This document shows positions 9,784-19,551 of a stretch of 64,000 bases of DNA, piece by piece. The notes under the pieces were generated by a model that saw only the letters and a program-made list of their open reading frames with translations, was not told where the DNA came from and made no database searches. A program made the position numbers and the translations under genes. The number at the start of each line of letters is the position of its first letter. The stretch's first letter is position 1. This stretch comes from Kribbella pratensis. Its GTDB lineage: Bacteria > Actinomycetota > Actinomycetes > Propionibacteriales > Kribbellaceae. Location of the stretch: contig NZ_SODU01000001.1 of NCBI RefSeq assembly GCF_004366075.1, forward strand, positions 248,001-312,000, given 5' to 3'.

Positions 9784-10365
9784 ATGAGCGATGACACGAT
9801 GGCACCAGCCACCACACCGCCGCAGGCCGATGGACTGGCCAAGGCGGCCGACGGTCTGCGCGACCGGCGGACGGTGCTCCGTTGCGCGGCGATGGTCGCG
9901 CTCGCGGGTGCCAGCGCGCCGATCCTCGCGGCCTGCGGTGGCAGTGACGACGCCTCGGGCGGCGGTACGACGCCGTCCGCGAGCGGCTCGAACTCGGCGC
10001 CGAGCGCCAGCGGCAGCGCCTCGTCGAGCGCCCCTTCGTCGAGTGCCCCGTCATCGAGTGCGCCGGCCGGTGGCGGTGCGGTGCTCGGCCCGGTGTCCGA
10101 CGTACCGGTCGGCGGCGGGAAGGTGTTCACCGACGCGAAGGTCGTGGTGACGCAGCCGACCGCGGGGCAGTACAAGGGTTTCTCCGCGGTGTGCACGCAC
10201 CAGGGCAACCCGATCGGCTCGGTGGAGGGCGGCCAGATCGTCTGCCCGTTCCACAACAGCCACTTCAGTATCACCGACGGCAGCCCGGTCAGCGGGCCCG
10301 CGCAGACGGCCCTGCCGGCCGTGAACGTGAAGGTCGAGGGCGGCAACATCGTCGAGTCCGCCTGA
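9784..10365 (+). CDS. Rieske [2Fe-2S] lipoprotein, probably Tat-exported
   Basis: 193 residues. The leader has a twin arginine (RR at 28-29, RRTVLR), a hydrophobic stretch and the lipobox LAAC with Cys51. A Ser/Ala/Pro linker (about 60-98) follows and then a compact Rieske domain. Iron ligands are visible as CTHQG (Cys137, His139) and CPFHNSH (Cys154, His157). The cluster would be carried outside the membrane, tethered by lipid, to pass electrons; no partner oxidase is adjacent. GGAGG lies 9 bases before the ATG. A strong bidirectional terminator follows. The short size and linker resemble standalone actinobacterial Rieske lipoproteins rather than the QcrA subunit. Confidence 0.92.
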   Translation: MSDDTMAPATTPPQADGLAKAADGLRDRRTVLRCAAMVALAGASAPILAACGGSDDASGGGTTPSASGSNSAPSASGSASSSAPSSSAPSSSAPAGGGAVLGPVSDVPVGGGKVFTDAKVVVTQPTAGQYKGFSAVCTHQGNPIGSVEGGQIVCPFHNSHFSITDGSPVSGPAQTALPAVNVKVEGGNIVESA

Positions 10366-10414
10366 CCGATTTGCTGGGCTGACCAGTCAAATTGGTGGCT
10401 CCATCAGGCAAATG

Positions 10415-10451
10415 GGGGGTTCCCCACCCGGAATCAGGGTGGGGAACCCCC
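10415..10451. terminator. 15-bp perfect hairpin terminator between convergent genes
   Basis: gggggttccccaccc (10415-10429) pairs perfectly with 10437-10451 across a 7-base loop. It sits between the Rieske gene and the convergent subtilisin gene and can act in both directions. A weaker hairpin (catgggt-caa-cccatg, from about 10457) and a flanking pair gaccagtc/gactggtc lie outside it. There is no T-run, as usual in this GC-rich group. Confidence 0.75.
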
Positions 10452-10479
10452 TATCTCATGGGTCAACCCATGAAATGGG

Positions 10480-11706
<1,227 letters not shown>

Positions 11707-11855
11707 GGGCGGAACTCCCTCGAGTCAGCGCAAGGCCTTGTTGCCTCACGCAAAGGACCTGCGCATCTACCCTGGTCCACACGCTAGGGAGCGCGCCCAT
11801 CCCAGCCGGGGGTCAACTCAGCCTTATGACTCAACCCGCAATACGACCGCAATCT

Positions 11856-12311
11856 TCAGCTGGTTTGCCGCATCTGGTGATTGGAATACTTGCGCGCCGC
11901 GAACTCGTACGCCTCCACGATCAACGGGAGCAGTTGGTCCAGACCGGTCGGGTCGACGATCGCGACCCAGTGCTGAGCGGCATAGAACGGATGTGGCATC
12001 AACACGTCACGGGCGGCGTAGTCGTGGCCCGAGTCGAGCACCCAGTCGGCGTCGCGCTCGGTCGGCACCGGTCCGAACAAGGACGTGTACGTCGTCTTGG
12101 TGAGGCCGAGGTTGAGACGCCAGGAGCCGGGCTCGTCGAGCCGGGACACCTTCTCGTAGTGGTCACCGGTGACGATGGTGGCGAACGGTTGCTGCCGCTC
12201 CGCGGGCAGGTCGGCGGCCGGGTCGTACAGGTAGAACAGGTCGTCCTGGGCCTCGAGCACCCGGACGCCGTCGTACGCGCGAATCAGTCGGTCCAGTTCT
12301 TCAACTCTCAT
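11856..12311 (-). CDS. DUF6194 family protein
   Basis: 151 residues. The pattern of an N-terminal acidic segment (YLYDPAADLPAERQQPFATIVTGDHYEKVSRLDEPG) followed by WRLNLGLTKTTYTSLFGPVP and a C-terminal LMPHPFYAAQHWVAIVDP matches my memory of the actinobacterial DUF6194 family; that assignment should be checked with an HMM. No catalytic residues are known for it. It is soluble with no signal peptide. The start at 12311 has GAAGG nearby. It is divergent from uvrC with an 82-bp gap. Confidence 0.7.
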   Translation of the reverse strand: MRVEELDRLIRAYDGVRVLEAQDDLFYLYDPAADLPAERQQPFATIVTGDHYEKVSRLDEPGSWRLNLGLTKTTYTSLFGPVPTERDADWVLDSGHDYAARDVLMPHPFYAAQHWVAIVDPTGLDQLLPLIVEAYEFAARKYSNHQMRQTS

Positions 12312-12381
12312 ACCTTCAAGTCTGTCATTGAACCTGCGTTAGAAACTTTCCCGCGATTCCGGATTTGTCGGCAGGCCGAAC

Positions 12382-12387
12382 TAGGGT
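12382..12387 (+). promoter_or_regulatory. Leaderless -10 box of uvrC (TAGGGT)
   Basis: TAGGGT ends 6 bases before the GTG start at 12394, and no Shine-Dalgarno is present. The same hexamer and distance recur at 25068, 27938 and 44148. A -35 element is not obvious. Confidence 0.5.
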
Positions 12388-12393
12388 GGTTGG

Positions 12394-14424
12394 GTGGCTG
12401 ATCCGTCCTCGTACCGTCCTGCTCCGGGATCGATCCCCGACTCGCCCGGTGTCTACCGTTTCAGCGACTCCGGCGGCCGGGTGATCTACGTCGGCAAGGC
12501 GAAGAACCTGCGCGCGCGGCTGTCGTCGTACTTCCAGGACCTGGTGAACCTGCACCCGCGCACGCAGGCGATGGTGACGACGGCCGCGAAGGTCGAGTGG
12601 ACGGTGGTCTCGACGGAGGTCGAGTCGCTGCAGCTGGAGTACTCCTGGATCAAGGAGTACGACCCGCGCTTCAACGTGAAGTACCGCGACGACAAGTCGT
12701 ACCCGTGGCTCGCGATCACCCTCAACGAGGAGTATCCGCGGGTGATGGTCGGTCGCGGCCAGAAGAAGAAGGGCGTGCGGTACTTCGGTCCGTACAGCCA
12801 CGCGTGGGCGATCCGGGAGACCGTCGACCTGCTGCTCCGGGTGTTCCCGATGCGCTCCTGCAGCAAGGGCGTGTTCAACCGGCACCGCCAGATCGGCCGG
12901 CCCTGTCTGCTCGGGTACATCGGCAAGTGCGCCGCGCCCTGCACGGGGCAGGTGACCCAGGAGGAGCACCGGCAGATCGTCGACGACTTCGCCGCGTTCC
13001 TCTCCGGCCAGACCGCGACGTACGTGCGCCGGCTGCAGAAGGAGATGCAGGCCGCGGCCGCCGAGCTCGAGTACGAGCGGGCCGCGAAGATCCGCGACGA
13101 CCTGGCCGCCCTGGAGAAGGCACTGGCCAAGAACGCGGTGGTCCTCGGCGACGGCACCGACACGGACGTGATCGCGCTCAGCGAGGACCCGCTCGAGGTC
13201 GCGGTCCAGATCTTCTACGTCCGCGGCGGCCGGATCCGCGGTGAACGAGGCTTCATCGCCGACAAGGCCGACGGTACGGCGTCCACCGCCGACCTGGTGT
13301 CCCGGTTCATCCAGCAGACGTACGCCGGGGACTCGGCCGACGCGATCCCGCGGGAGATCCTGGTCCCGACGATGCCCGAGGACGCGGCCGCACTGACCGA
13401 GTGGCTCGAGGCGACACGTGGCGCGCGGGTGGACATCCGGGTCCCGCAGCGCGGCGACAAGAAGGCGCTGATGGAGACCGTCGAGCGGAACGCGCTGCAG
13501 ACGCTGACGATGCACAAGACCAAGCGGGCCAGCGACCTGACCACGCGCAACCAGGCGCTCGAGGAGATCCAGGCCGCGCTCGACCTGCCCGAGGCGCCGC
13601 TGCGGCTGGAGTGCTACGACGTCTCGAACCTGCAGGGCACCGAGGTGGTCGCCTCGATGGTCGTGTTCGAGGACGGACTGCCGCGCAAGAGCGAGTACCG
13701 GCGGTTCGTGATCAAGGGCGTCGACGGGCAGAACGACGTCGCCTCGATCGCCGAGGTGCTGACCCGGCGGTTCAAGCGGCTGCTCGACGAGCGCGCGACG
13801 ATGACCGGTGACGAGGATCCGAGCGGCACGCTGATCGACCCGGAGACCGGGCGGGCGAAGAAGTTCTCGTACGCACCCGGCCTCGTGGTCGTCGACGGTG
13901 GTCCTCCGCAGGTCGCGGCGGCCCGGCAGGCGATGGACGAGCTCGGCCTCGGCGACATCCCGGTCTGTGGCCTGGCGAAGCGCCTGGAGGAGGTGTGGCT
14001 GCCGGACGAGGAAGACCCGGTGATCTTCTCGCGGACGTCGGAAGGCCTCTACCTGCTGCAGCGGCTCCGGGACGAGGCGCACCGGTTCGCGATCACGCAC
14101 CACCGCAACCGGCGGTCGAAGTCGATGGTCGAGAGCGTCCTCGACGAGGTGCCGGGGCTTGGTGAGGTCCGGCGCAAGACGCTGCTGCGGCACTTCGGGT
14201 CGCTGAAGAAGTTGCGGCTGGCCACGATCGACGAGGTGGCGGATCTGCCCGGTTTCGGGCGCCGTACGGCGGAGTCCGTCGTACTCGCGGTTAACGCTGC
14301 CGCAACGAAGGCGGAAACCGGCCGGGCTCCGTCGGTGAACACGGCCACAGGCGAGATACTGGGGGACGACGTCCCGGCGCCGGCCGAGACGCCTGACGGG
14401 GATCCAGGGAGAACTGAGAACTGA
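12394..14424 (+). CDS. uvrC: UvrABC excinuclease subunit C
   Basis: 676 residues. UvrC makes the two incisions around a lesion after UvrB loading. Domains in order: GIY-YIG nuclease at about 17-100 ([27 protein letters not shown]), a Cys-containing linker ([23 protein letters not shown]), UVR motif at about 210-245 ([17 protein letters not shown]), an RNase H-like nuclease domain ([35 protein letters not shown]) and a C-terminal helix-hairpin-helix pair ([32 protein letters not shown]). Length is normal for actinobacteria. It starts an operon: its TGA overlaps the rapZ ATG by one base (14424). Confidence 0.97.
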   Translation: MADPSSYRPAPGSIPDSPGVYRFSDSGGRVIYVGKAKNLRARLSSYFQDLVNLHPRTQAMVTTAAKVEWTVVSTEVESLQLEYSWIKEYDPRFNVKYRDDKSYPWLAITLNEEYPRVMVGRGQKKKGVRYFGPYSHAWAIRETVDLLLRVFPMRSCSKGVFNRHRQIGRPCLLGYIGKCAAPCTGQVTQEEHRQIVDDFAAFLSGQTATYVRRLQKEMQAAAAELEYERAAKIRDDLAALEKALAKNAVVLGDGTDTDVIALSEDPLEVAVQIFYVRGGRIRGERGFIADKADGTASTADLVSRFIQQTYAGDSADAIPREILVPTMPEDAAALTEWLEATRGARVDIRVPQRGDKKALMETVERNALQTLTMHKTKRASDLTTRNQALEEIQAALDLPEAPLRLECYDVSNLQGTEVVASMVVFEDGLPRKSEYRRFVIKGVDGQNDVASIAEVLTRRFKRLLDERATMTGDEDPSGTLIDPETGRAKKFSYAPGLVVVDGGPPQVAAARQAMDELGLGDIPVCGLAKRLEEVWLPDEEDPVIFSRTSEGLYLLQRLRDEAHRFAITHHRNRRSKSMVESVLDEVPGLGEVRRKTLLRHFGSLKKLRLATIDEVADLPGFGRRTAESVVLAVNAAATKAETGRAPSVNTATGEILGDDVPAPAETPDGDPGRTEN

Positions 14425-15290
14425 TGGACGATACAGGCGGCAACCTCATCATCGTGTCCGGTATGTCGGGCGCGGGACGGAGCTCCGTCGCCGACGTACT
14501 GGAGGACCTCGGCTGGTTCGTGGTGGACAACCTGCCGCCGATGTTCCTGACCACGCTCGTCGAGCAGGTCGTCGGGACCGGCGCGGCACCGCGGCTCGCG
14601 GTCGTCGTCGACGTCCGGACCGGCCTGTTCTTCGAGGAACTGAGCTCTGCGATCCACGACCTGCGGCTGAAGGGGTACCGGCCGCTGACGTTGTTCCTGG
14701 AGGCGTCCGACGACGTCATCGTGCGGCGGCAGGAGAGCGTGCGCCGGCCGCACCCGCTGCAGGGCGAGGGCAGGCTACTCGACGGCATCCAGCGCGAGCG
14801 CGAGCTGCTCGGCGACATCCGGGCCGGCGCCGATCTGGTGATCGACACCTCGAGCTTGAACATCCACCAGCTCGCCGCGAAGATCGTGAACGCGTTCGGC
14901 GACGAGGAGAACGCGGAGCTGCGAGCGACCGTGGTGTCGTTCGGGTTCAAGTACGGCATCCCGGTGGACGCCGACGTGGTCGCCGACATGCGCTTCATCC
15001 CGAACCCGTACTGGCAGCCCGACCTGCGCCCGATGACCGGGCAGGACAAGCCTGTGTCAGACTTCGTGCTCGGCCATCCGCTGGCCCAGCAGTTCCTGCA
15101 GAACTACGTGGACGTGCTGGACACCCTGCGGACCGGCTACCTGAACGAGGGCAAGCGCTTCGTCACTGTCGCGATCGGCTGCACCGGGGGTAAGCACCGC
15201 AGCGTTGCGATGGCGGAGGAGATCGCCCGCAGGCTGCGCGAGAAGGGGTCACCGACGTTAGTGGTACACCGGGATCTGGGGCGGGAGTGA
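14424..15290 (+). CDS. rapZ: RapZ-like P-loop nucleotide-binding protein
   Basis: 288 residues. The Walker A is GMSGAGRSS (about residues 13-21), with Arg in place of the usual Lys, as I recall is common in actinobacterial RapZ. Other landmarks are VVDNLPP, the C-terminal RFIPNPYW and the conserved GCTGGKHRSVAMAEEI, which belongs to the RapZ C-terminal domain. In E. coli RapZ is an adaptor that delivers the GlmZ small RNA to RNase E; no such RNA is known here, and the actinobacterial role is unclear. The gene overlaps uvrC by one base and yvcK by four, so translation is likely coupled. Confidence 0.95.
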   Translation: MDDTGGNLIIVSGMSGAGRSSVADVLEDLGWFVVDNLPPMFLTTLVEQVVGTGAAPRLAVVVDVRTGLFFEELSSAIHDLRLKGYRPLTLFLEASDDVIVRRQESVRRPHPLQGEGRLLDGIQRERELLGDIRAGADLVIDTSSLNIHQLAAKIVNAFGDEENAELRATVVSFGFKYGIPVDADVVADMRFIPNPYWQPDLRPMTGQDKPVSDFVLGHPLAQQFLQNYVDVLDTLRTGYLNEGKRFVTVAIGCTGGKHRSVAMAEEIARRLREKGSPTLVVHRDLGRE

Positions 15291-16234
15291 GCCGGGCGCC
15301 CAGGGTCGTCGCACTGGGTGGGGGACATGGCCTGGCCGCATCCCTTTCCGCGCTTCGTCATGTCACCGATCAACTGACCGCCGTCGTCACGGTCGCCGAC
15401 AACGGAGGCTCGTCCGGGCGGCTGCGTCGAGAGCTCGGCGTACTGCCACCAGGTGATCTGCGGATGGCGCTGGCCGCGCTCTGCCGTGACGACGAGTGGG
15501 GCCGGACGTGGGCCGACGTACTGCAGCATCGCTTCCGCAGCAACGGTGAGCTGCACGACCACGCCGTCGGCAATCTGCTGATCGTCGCGTTGTGGGAGCT
15601 GCTCGGCGAGGCGGTCGACGGACTCGACTGGGTCGGCCGGCTGCTCGGCGCGGAGGGCCGGGTGCTGCCGATGTCCGCCGTACCGCTGGACATCACTGCG
15701 CGGGTGCTCGGGCTGGATCCCGAGCATCCGGAGCTGATCACGGAGATCCGCGGTCAGGCCGAGGTGGCGTCGACCGAGGGCCACGTCGTCGACGTCGCGC
15801 TGGATCCGGCCGACCCGCCGGCTTGTCCCGAGGCCCTGGTGGCGATCGCGGAAGCGGACTGGGTCGTGGTCGGGCCGGGATCCTGGTTCACCTCCGTCAT
15901 CCCGAACCTGCTGGTGCCCGCATTGTGCCGCGGTCTCGAGCAGACGAGCGCCCGCCGGCTCCTGACATTGAACCTGGGGGAGCAGAAGGGGGAGACCGAC
16001 GGGTTCTCGCCCGAGACGCATCTGGAGGTGCTGGCCGGCCACGCGCCGGATCTCCGGATCGACGTCGTACTCGCCGACGCCGGTCACGTGCCCGACCCCG
16101 AGTCGCTCCGCCGTACGGCGGAATCCCTCGGGGCCGAGCTGGTGATCGCCGACATCGCCGACGAGGACCGCGAGCTCCACCACGCACCGGACAAACTCGC
16201 CAAGGTCTACCGGGAGATCTTCTTAAGGCCCTAG
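15287..16234 (+). CDS. yvcK: YvcK/CofD-like gluconeogenesis factor
   Basis: 315 residues from the GTG at 15287, which overlaps the rapZ stop. The N-terminal nucleotide-binding motif GGGHGLAASLSALR and VADNGGSSGRLRRELGVLPPGDLR are typical of the YvcK branch of the CofD superfamily, as are HAVGNLLIVAL and GPGSWFTSVIPNLLV. YvcK proteins bind UDP-sugars and influence growth on gluconeogenic carbon and cell-wall synthesis in Bacillus and mycobacteria (CuvA). It is distinct from the F420 enzyme CofD. Its stop shares the palindrome CTAG (16231-16234) with the convergent gene. Confidence 0.95.
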   Translation: MSRAPRVVALGGGHGLAASLSALRHVTDQLTAVVTVADNGGSSGRLRRELGVLPPGDLRMALAALCRDDEWGRTWADVLQHRFRSNGELHDHAVGNLLIVALWELLGEAVDGLDWVGRLLGAEGRVLPMSAVPLDITARVLGLDPEHPELITEIRGQAEVASTEGHVVDVALDPADPPACPEALVAIAEADWVVVGPGSWFTSVIPNLLVPALCRGLEQTSARRLLTLNLGEQKGETDGFSPETHLEVLAGHAPDLRIDVVLADAGHVPDPESLRRTAESLGAELVIADIADEDRELHHAPDKLAKVYREIFLRP

Positions 16235-17634
16235 TCGAAGTCGGCGTCCACGTCCTTCTTGGCGGTGTACACCTGCTTGCCCTGGGCGTCGTACCCGCGA
16301 ACTCGGACGTTCTTGATGTCCGAGTTCCCGCCGGTGAGGCCCCAGATGTAGTAGCCGTTCGAGATCAGCGCGCGGGTCGGGCCCTGCTTCGGCAGGTCGA
16401 CGACGAGCTGCGCGACGCCGTCCGGCACCATCCCGAAGCTGAAGTCGTCGGCGAACTTCCCGTTCGCCTGTACGGCGCTCCGCGTGTAGTCGTACGCGCC
16501 CTTGGCCGTCGGCGCCAGCATGTGGCACCACGCGTACACCTTCTTGTCCGGCGAGATCAGTACGGCGGTGAGCTTGTTGCCGGTGCCCGTCTTGAGCGCG
16601 ACCTGCCACTCCTTCGTGACCGGGCCGGCGGCCTTGATCCGCGGATCCTGAGCTCCACTGCTGCCACTGAAGTAGATGTCGTCCACTTCACGGCACCGCG
16701 TGGTGACCTGCTCGTCGGTCAGTGGACTGACCGGCGGCGCGGGAGCGAGAGCCTTCCCGGTCAACGGGTCTTTTGTCCGTACGACGTTCGGGGTGATCGG
16801 CTCGGCGGTCTTGACCGTGACGCTGTCCGGGACAGACGGCCTCGTGGTCGGGAGCGGCGGTCGTGTGTACTCGAAGACCTTGCGGCCTTGCTCGTCGTAC
16901 CCGCGGACCTGCCGCACCCGCCCGCTGGTCGAGGCGTCGAATCCCAGCGAGTAGAAACCGTTCTCGCCGAGAAGTGCCTGCCGCGGCTCGGTCTCGCCGT
17001 CGAGGTTGACCAGGACCTCGGGGACACCGTCCGGAACCCGGTTCGCCACCCCGCCCGGAGACTTGATCGACGCGTCCGCCTTTGTGCTCACCCGGCCGTA
17101 GGACTGCGCCTGCCCGACGCTCATCAGCGTGCAGGTGCTGACGATGGACCGGTCCGGCGACAGGAAAATCGCCTGTACTCGGTTGCCGGTGCCGGCCTTC
17201 GCGACGACCTTCCAGCGGGCGTCGAGCGGCTGAAGTTTGTCGAGGGGGTTGGCACCGTGCTCGCGCAAGAAGTCGACGTACTCCTTGTCGGCCTGCTTGC
17301 ACTGGTCGCGCAGGTTGGCATCGCTGAGCTGGCTGACCGGCGGAGGCGCCTGGACCTGCGCGCCGGTCTCGTCCTTGATGACCCGACCGGTCGTCGGATC
17401 CAGCGTGAGCCTCGGGCCGTCCGCTGGACCGGTGGTCTCGCTGCGGTTCGCGGACCACGTGGCGACACCGGCGATGATGACGCCCGTGGTGAGGACCGCC
17501 GTCGAGACCGTTGCGATCCGGGTCTTCCGCACGGAGCGCCGGGCCCGGACGAGCAGATCGTCGACGTCGGTGGTCAGTGGCTGGTCGGAGTCGTCGGCGG
17601 CAGCGGCCAGCAAGCGTTCGATGTCCGTGGTCAT
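16231..17634 (-). CDS. Single-pass membrane protein with duplicated extracytoplasmic domain, coupled to sigma factor
   Basis: 467 residues from the ATG at 17634 (AAAGGAG 6 bases upstream). Residues 1-38 are cytoplasmic, 39-60 form one membrane helix and the rest is outside. The outside part is an internal duplication: residues 79-255 and 289-457 align (AKAGTGNRVQAIFLSPDRSI with LKTGTGNKLTAVLISPDKKV; VRGYDEQGRKVFE with VRGYDAQGKQVYT). Each copy has two cysteines 56 residues apart (112/168 and 314/370), suggesting one disulfide per copy. The family is not known to me. Its ATG overlaps the sigma gene stop as ATGA, so it is translationally coupled and may be its anti-sigma or sensor partner, although no ZAS zinc motif is visible. 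Confidence 0.85.
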   Translation of the reverse strand: MTTDIERLLAAAADDSDQPLTTDVDDLLVRARRSVRKTRIATVSTAVLTTGVIIAGVATWSANRSETTGPADGPRLTLDPTTGRVIKDETGAQVQAPPPVSQLSDANLRDQCKQADKEYVDFLREHGANPLDKLQPLDARWKVVAKAGTGNRVQAIFLSPDRSIVSTCTLMSVGQAQSYGRVSTKADASIKSPGGVANRVPDGVPEVLVNLDGETEPRQALLGENGFYSLGFDASTSGRVRQVRGYDEQGRKVFEYTRPPLPTTRPSVPDSVTVKTAEPITPNVVRTKDPLTGKALAPAPPVSPLTDEQVTTRCREVDDIYFSGSSGAQDPRIKAAGPVTKEWQVALKTGTGNKLTAVLISPDKKVYAWCHMLAPTAKGAYDYTRSAVQANGKFADDFSFGMVPDGVAQLVVDLPKQGPTRALISNGYYIWGLTGGNSDIKNVRVRGYDAQGKQVYTAKKDVDADFD

Positions 17635-18137
17635 GAGGCGCTCCTTTCGGTCTGGTCGAGAAGTTCGCGGAGGCGGGTGAGGCCGCGGGACGTCTGGCTC
17701 TTCACGCCGCCCACGCCGATGCCGAGGATGTCGGCGGTCTGTTCGAGGCTGAGGTCGGTGTAGTGCCGCAGTACGACGCACGCACGTTGGCTCGGCGGCA
17801 GCGCGCCGAGCGCCTGTACGACGAGCATCCGGTCGTCGACGGCGCCGACCGGATCGGGCTGCGGCCCTGTGTTCTCGTCGGCGTCGACGAGCCGCTCCCG
17901 CCGCCACGGTTTCCTGGACTGGTCGAACACGGCCGTGACCAGGCATTGGTGCGCGTACCCGTTCAGCCCTTGGGTGCGGTCGATCCGGTGCCAGCGGCGG
18001 TACACCTTCACCAGCGCGTCCTGCGCCGCGTCCTCCGCCCGGTGCCAGTCGCCACACATCAGGTACGCCGTTCTGCGCAGCCGCCGGATCGTGGTCGCGG
18101 CGAACTCGGTGAACTCGGCGTCGTCCGGTCCCTTCAT
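17631..18137 (-). CDS. SigE-family RNA polymerase sigma factor (ECF type)
   Basis: 168 residues from the ATG at 18137, chosen for the strong GAGGAGG just upstream. Region 2 is [38 protein letters not shown] in pattern (about residues 11-48). Region 4 is at about 110-160 ([39 protein letters not shown]). This matches the SigE-type ECF subfamily abundant in actinobacteria. It directs RNA polymerase to a small regulon, often including itself. It is followed by a coupled membrane protein gene (ATGA overlap). No conserved autoregulatory promoter could be recognised in the 119 bp between it and whiA. Confidence 0.93.
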   Translation of the reverse strand: MKGPDDAEFTEFAATTIRRLRRTAYLMCGDWHRAEDAAQDALVKVYRRWHRIDRTQGLNGYAHQCLVTAVFDQSRKPWRRERLVDADENTGPQPDPVGAVDDRMLVVQALGALPPSQRACVVLRHYTDLSLEQTADILGIGVGGVKSQTSRGLTRLRELLDQTERSAS

Positions 18138-18256
18138 GCCCCTCCTCTCAGAACTTCGCCGGAGTAACGCACTCAGCGCGCGGAAAGGTTGCAATGCGCG
18201 TAACCGGGGCAGCTTCCGCCCGTTGGGTCTTTGACACGGGTGGGAGGATGGCCTTC

Positions 18257-19240
18257 ATGGCGATGACAGCACAGGTGAAGTCCGAGTTGACCAGTATTCA
18301 GGTGACGAAACCGTGTTGCCGCAAGGCTGAGGTCTCGTCGATCCTGCGGTTCGCCGGCGGGCTGCACCTGGTGTCCGGACGCATCGTCGTCGAGGCCGAA
18401 CTGGACAGCGGCGCCGCTGCCCGGCGGCTGCGCAAGGACATCGCGGAAATCTTCGGTCACCCGTCGGACGTGGTCGTGATCTCGCCCTCGGGCATCCGGA
18501 AGCAGACCAAGTACGTCGTTCGCGTCGTCCGGGACGGTGACGCGCTCGCGCGGCAGACCGGCCTGGTGGACAACCGTGGGCGTCCGGTCCGCGGGCTCCC
18601 GCCCGCGGTCGTTTCCGGTGCGTCCTGTGACGCTGTGGCGGCCTGGCGCGGTGCGTTCCTCGCGCACGGTTCGCTGACCGAGCCGGGCCGGTCGTCCTCA
18701 CTCGAGGTGACCTGCCCCGGGCCGGAGGCGGCGCTCGCACTGGTCGGTGCGGCGCGGCGGCTCGGGATCGGTTCGAAGGCGCGCGAGGTGCGGAACGTGG
18801 ACCGCGTGGTGATCCGCGACGGTGACGCGATCGGCGCTCTGCTCACGCGCCTCGGTGCACATGAGTCCGTGCTGGCGTGGGAAGAGCGGCGGATGCGTCG
18901 CGAGGTCCGCGCGACCGCGAACCGGCTGGCCAACTTCGACGACGCGAACCTGCGTCGCTCCGCACGAGCCGCGGTGGCCGCGGGCGCGCGCGTCGAGCGG
19001 GCGCTGGAGATTCTCGGCGACGACGTACCGGATCACCTACAGGTCGCGGGCAAGCTGCGGCTGGAGCACAAGCAGGCCAGCCTCGAAGAGCTTGGCCAGC
19101 TGCACGAGCCGGCCCTCACCAAGGATGCCGTCGCCGGCCGGATCCGCCGGCTGCTCGCGATGGCCGACAAGCGCGCCAGCGACCTCGGCGTCCCGAACAC
19201 CGAAGCAAACCTCACCCCGGAGATGCTCGACCCGGCCTGA
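18257..19240 (+). CDS. whiA: Sporulation/cell-division transcription regulator WhiA
   Basis: 327 residues from the ATG at 18257, the usual WhiA length and N-terminus ([14 protein letters not shown]). GGAGG at 18243-18247 lies 9 bases before it, which argues against the upstream ATG at 18248. It has an N-terminal LAGLIDADG-like domain (about 15-225, with [18 protein letters not shown]) and a C-terminal helix-turn-helix (about 235-315; [24 protein letters not shown]). WhiA controls sporulation septation in Streptomyces and division elsewhere. It stands in the conserved uvrC-rapZ-yvcK-whiA order, here interrupted by the sigma factor pair on the opposite strand. Confidence 0.96.
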   Translation: MAMTAQVKSELTSIQVTKPCCRKAEVSSILRFAGGLHLVSGRIVVEAELDSGAAARRLRKDIAEIFGHPSDVVVISPSGIRKQTKYVVRVVRDGDALARQTGLVDNRGRPVRGLPPAVVSGASCDAVAAWRGAFLAHGSLTEPGRSSSLEVTCPGPEAALALVGAARRLGIGSKAREVRNVDRVVIRDGDAIGALLTRLGAHESVLAWEERRMRREVRATANRLANFDDANLRRSARAAVAAGARVERALEILGDDVPDHLQVAGKLRLEHKQASLEELGQLHEPALTKDAVAGRIRRLLAMADKRASDLGVPNTEANLTPEMLDPA

Positions 19241-19551
19241 CCGGATCGTTAGCGGCAGCAGATGGATGAACGGCCAAGCCGGACAGACCGCTGACGGCGC
19301 GAAGGAGAGGGCGGCCGGATCACGGGCCGCGAAACCCGCGCTCGGTCTCGACTGATCGAGCGCTGATCTCCGTCCGTCCCACCCCCGGATGACTGCGGGG
19401 GCGGGGCGGCGCGGCCGAAGGTTTTCCCGGGATTTCCGGGGTTTTCGAACCTGACCGGTTCCTTTTGGCGGGTGGCTCGCCGAGGGTGTGCGTGCCCATT
19501 CGCGCACATCCTTTCCCGGATCGCGCGCGTCTCCCGCCCAAGGAGTAACGC
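19241..19551. other. 311-bp gap between whiA and M4 protease, no gene seen
   Basis: No ORF with a plausible start and ribosome site is visible on either strand. The region is GC-rich with runs such as cccccggatgactgcggggg and cccgggatttccgggg, which may fold and could end whiA transcription. The last 20 bases contain AAGGAG, the ribosome site for the protease at 19552. The protease promoter must lie here but I could not identify it. Confidence 0.4.

Noticed and set aside
14424..14486. Loss of the P-loop lysine in RapZ as a defect
   Set aside because: The Arg substitution is, to my knowledge, a regular feature of actinobacterial RapZ.
16231..18057. A 608-residue fusion of the membrane protein with a leading extension
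   Set aside because: The extension runs over the sigma factor gene in another frame; the coupled ATG at 17634 with a good ribosome site is the true start.
19241..19551. A riboswitch or small gene before the M4 protease
   Set aside because: No conserved riboswitch core or ORF with start and ribosome site could be seen.
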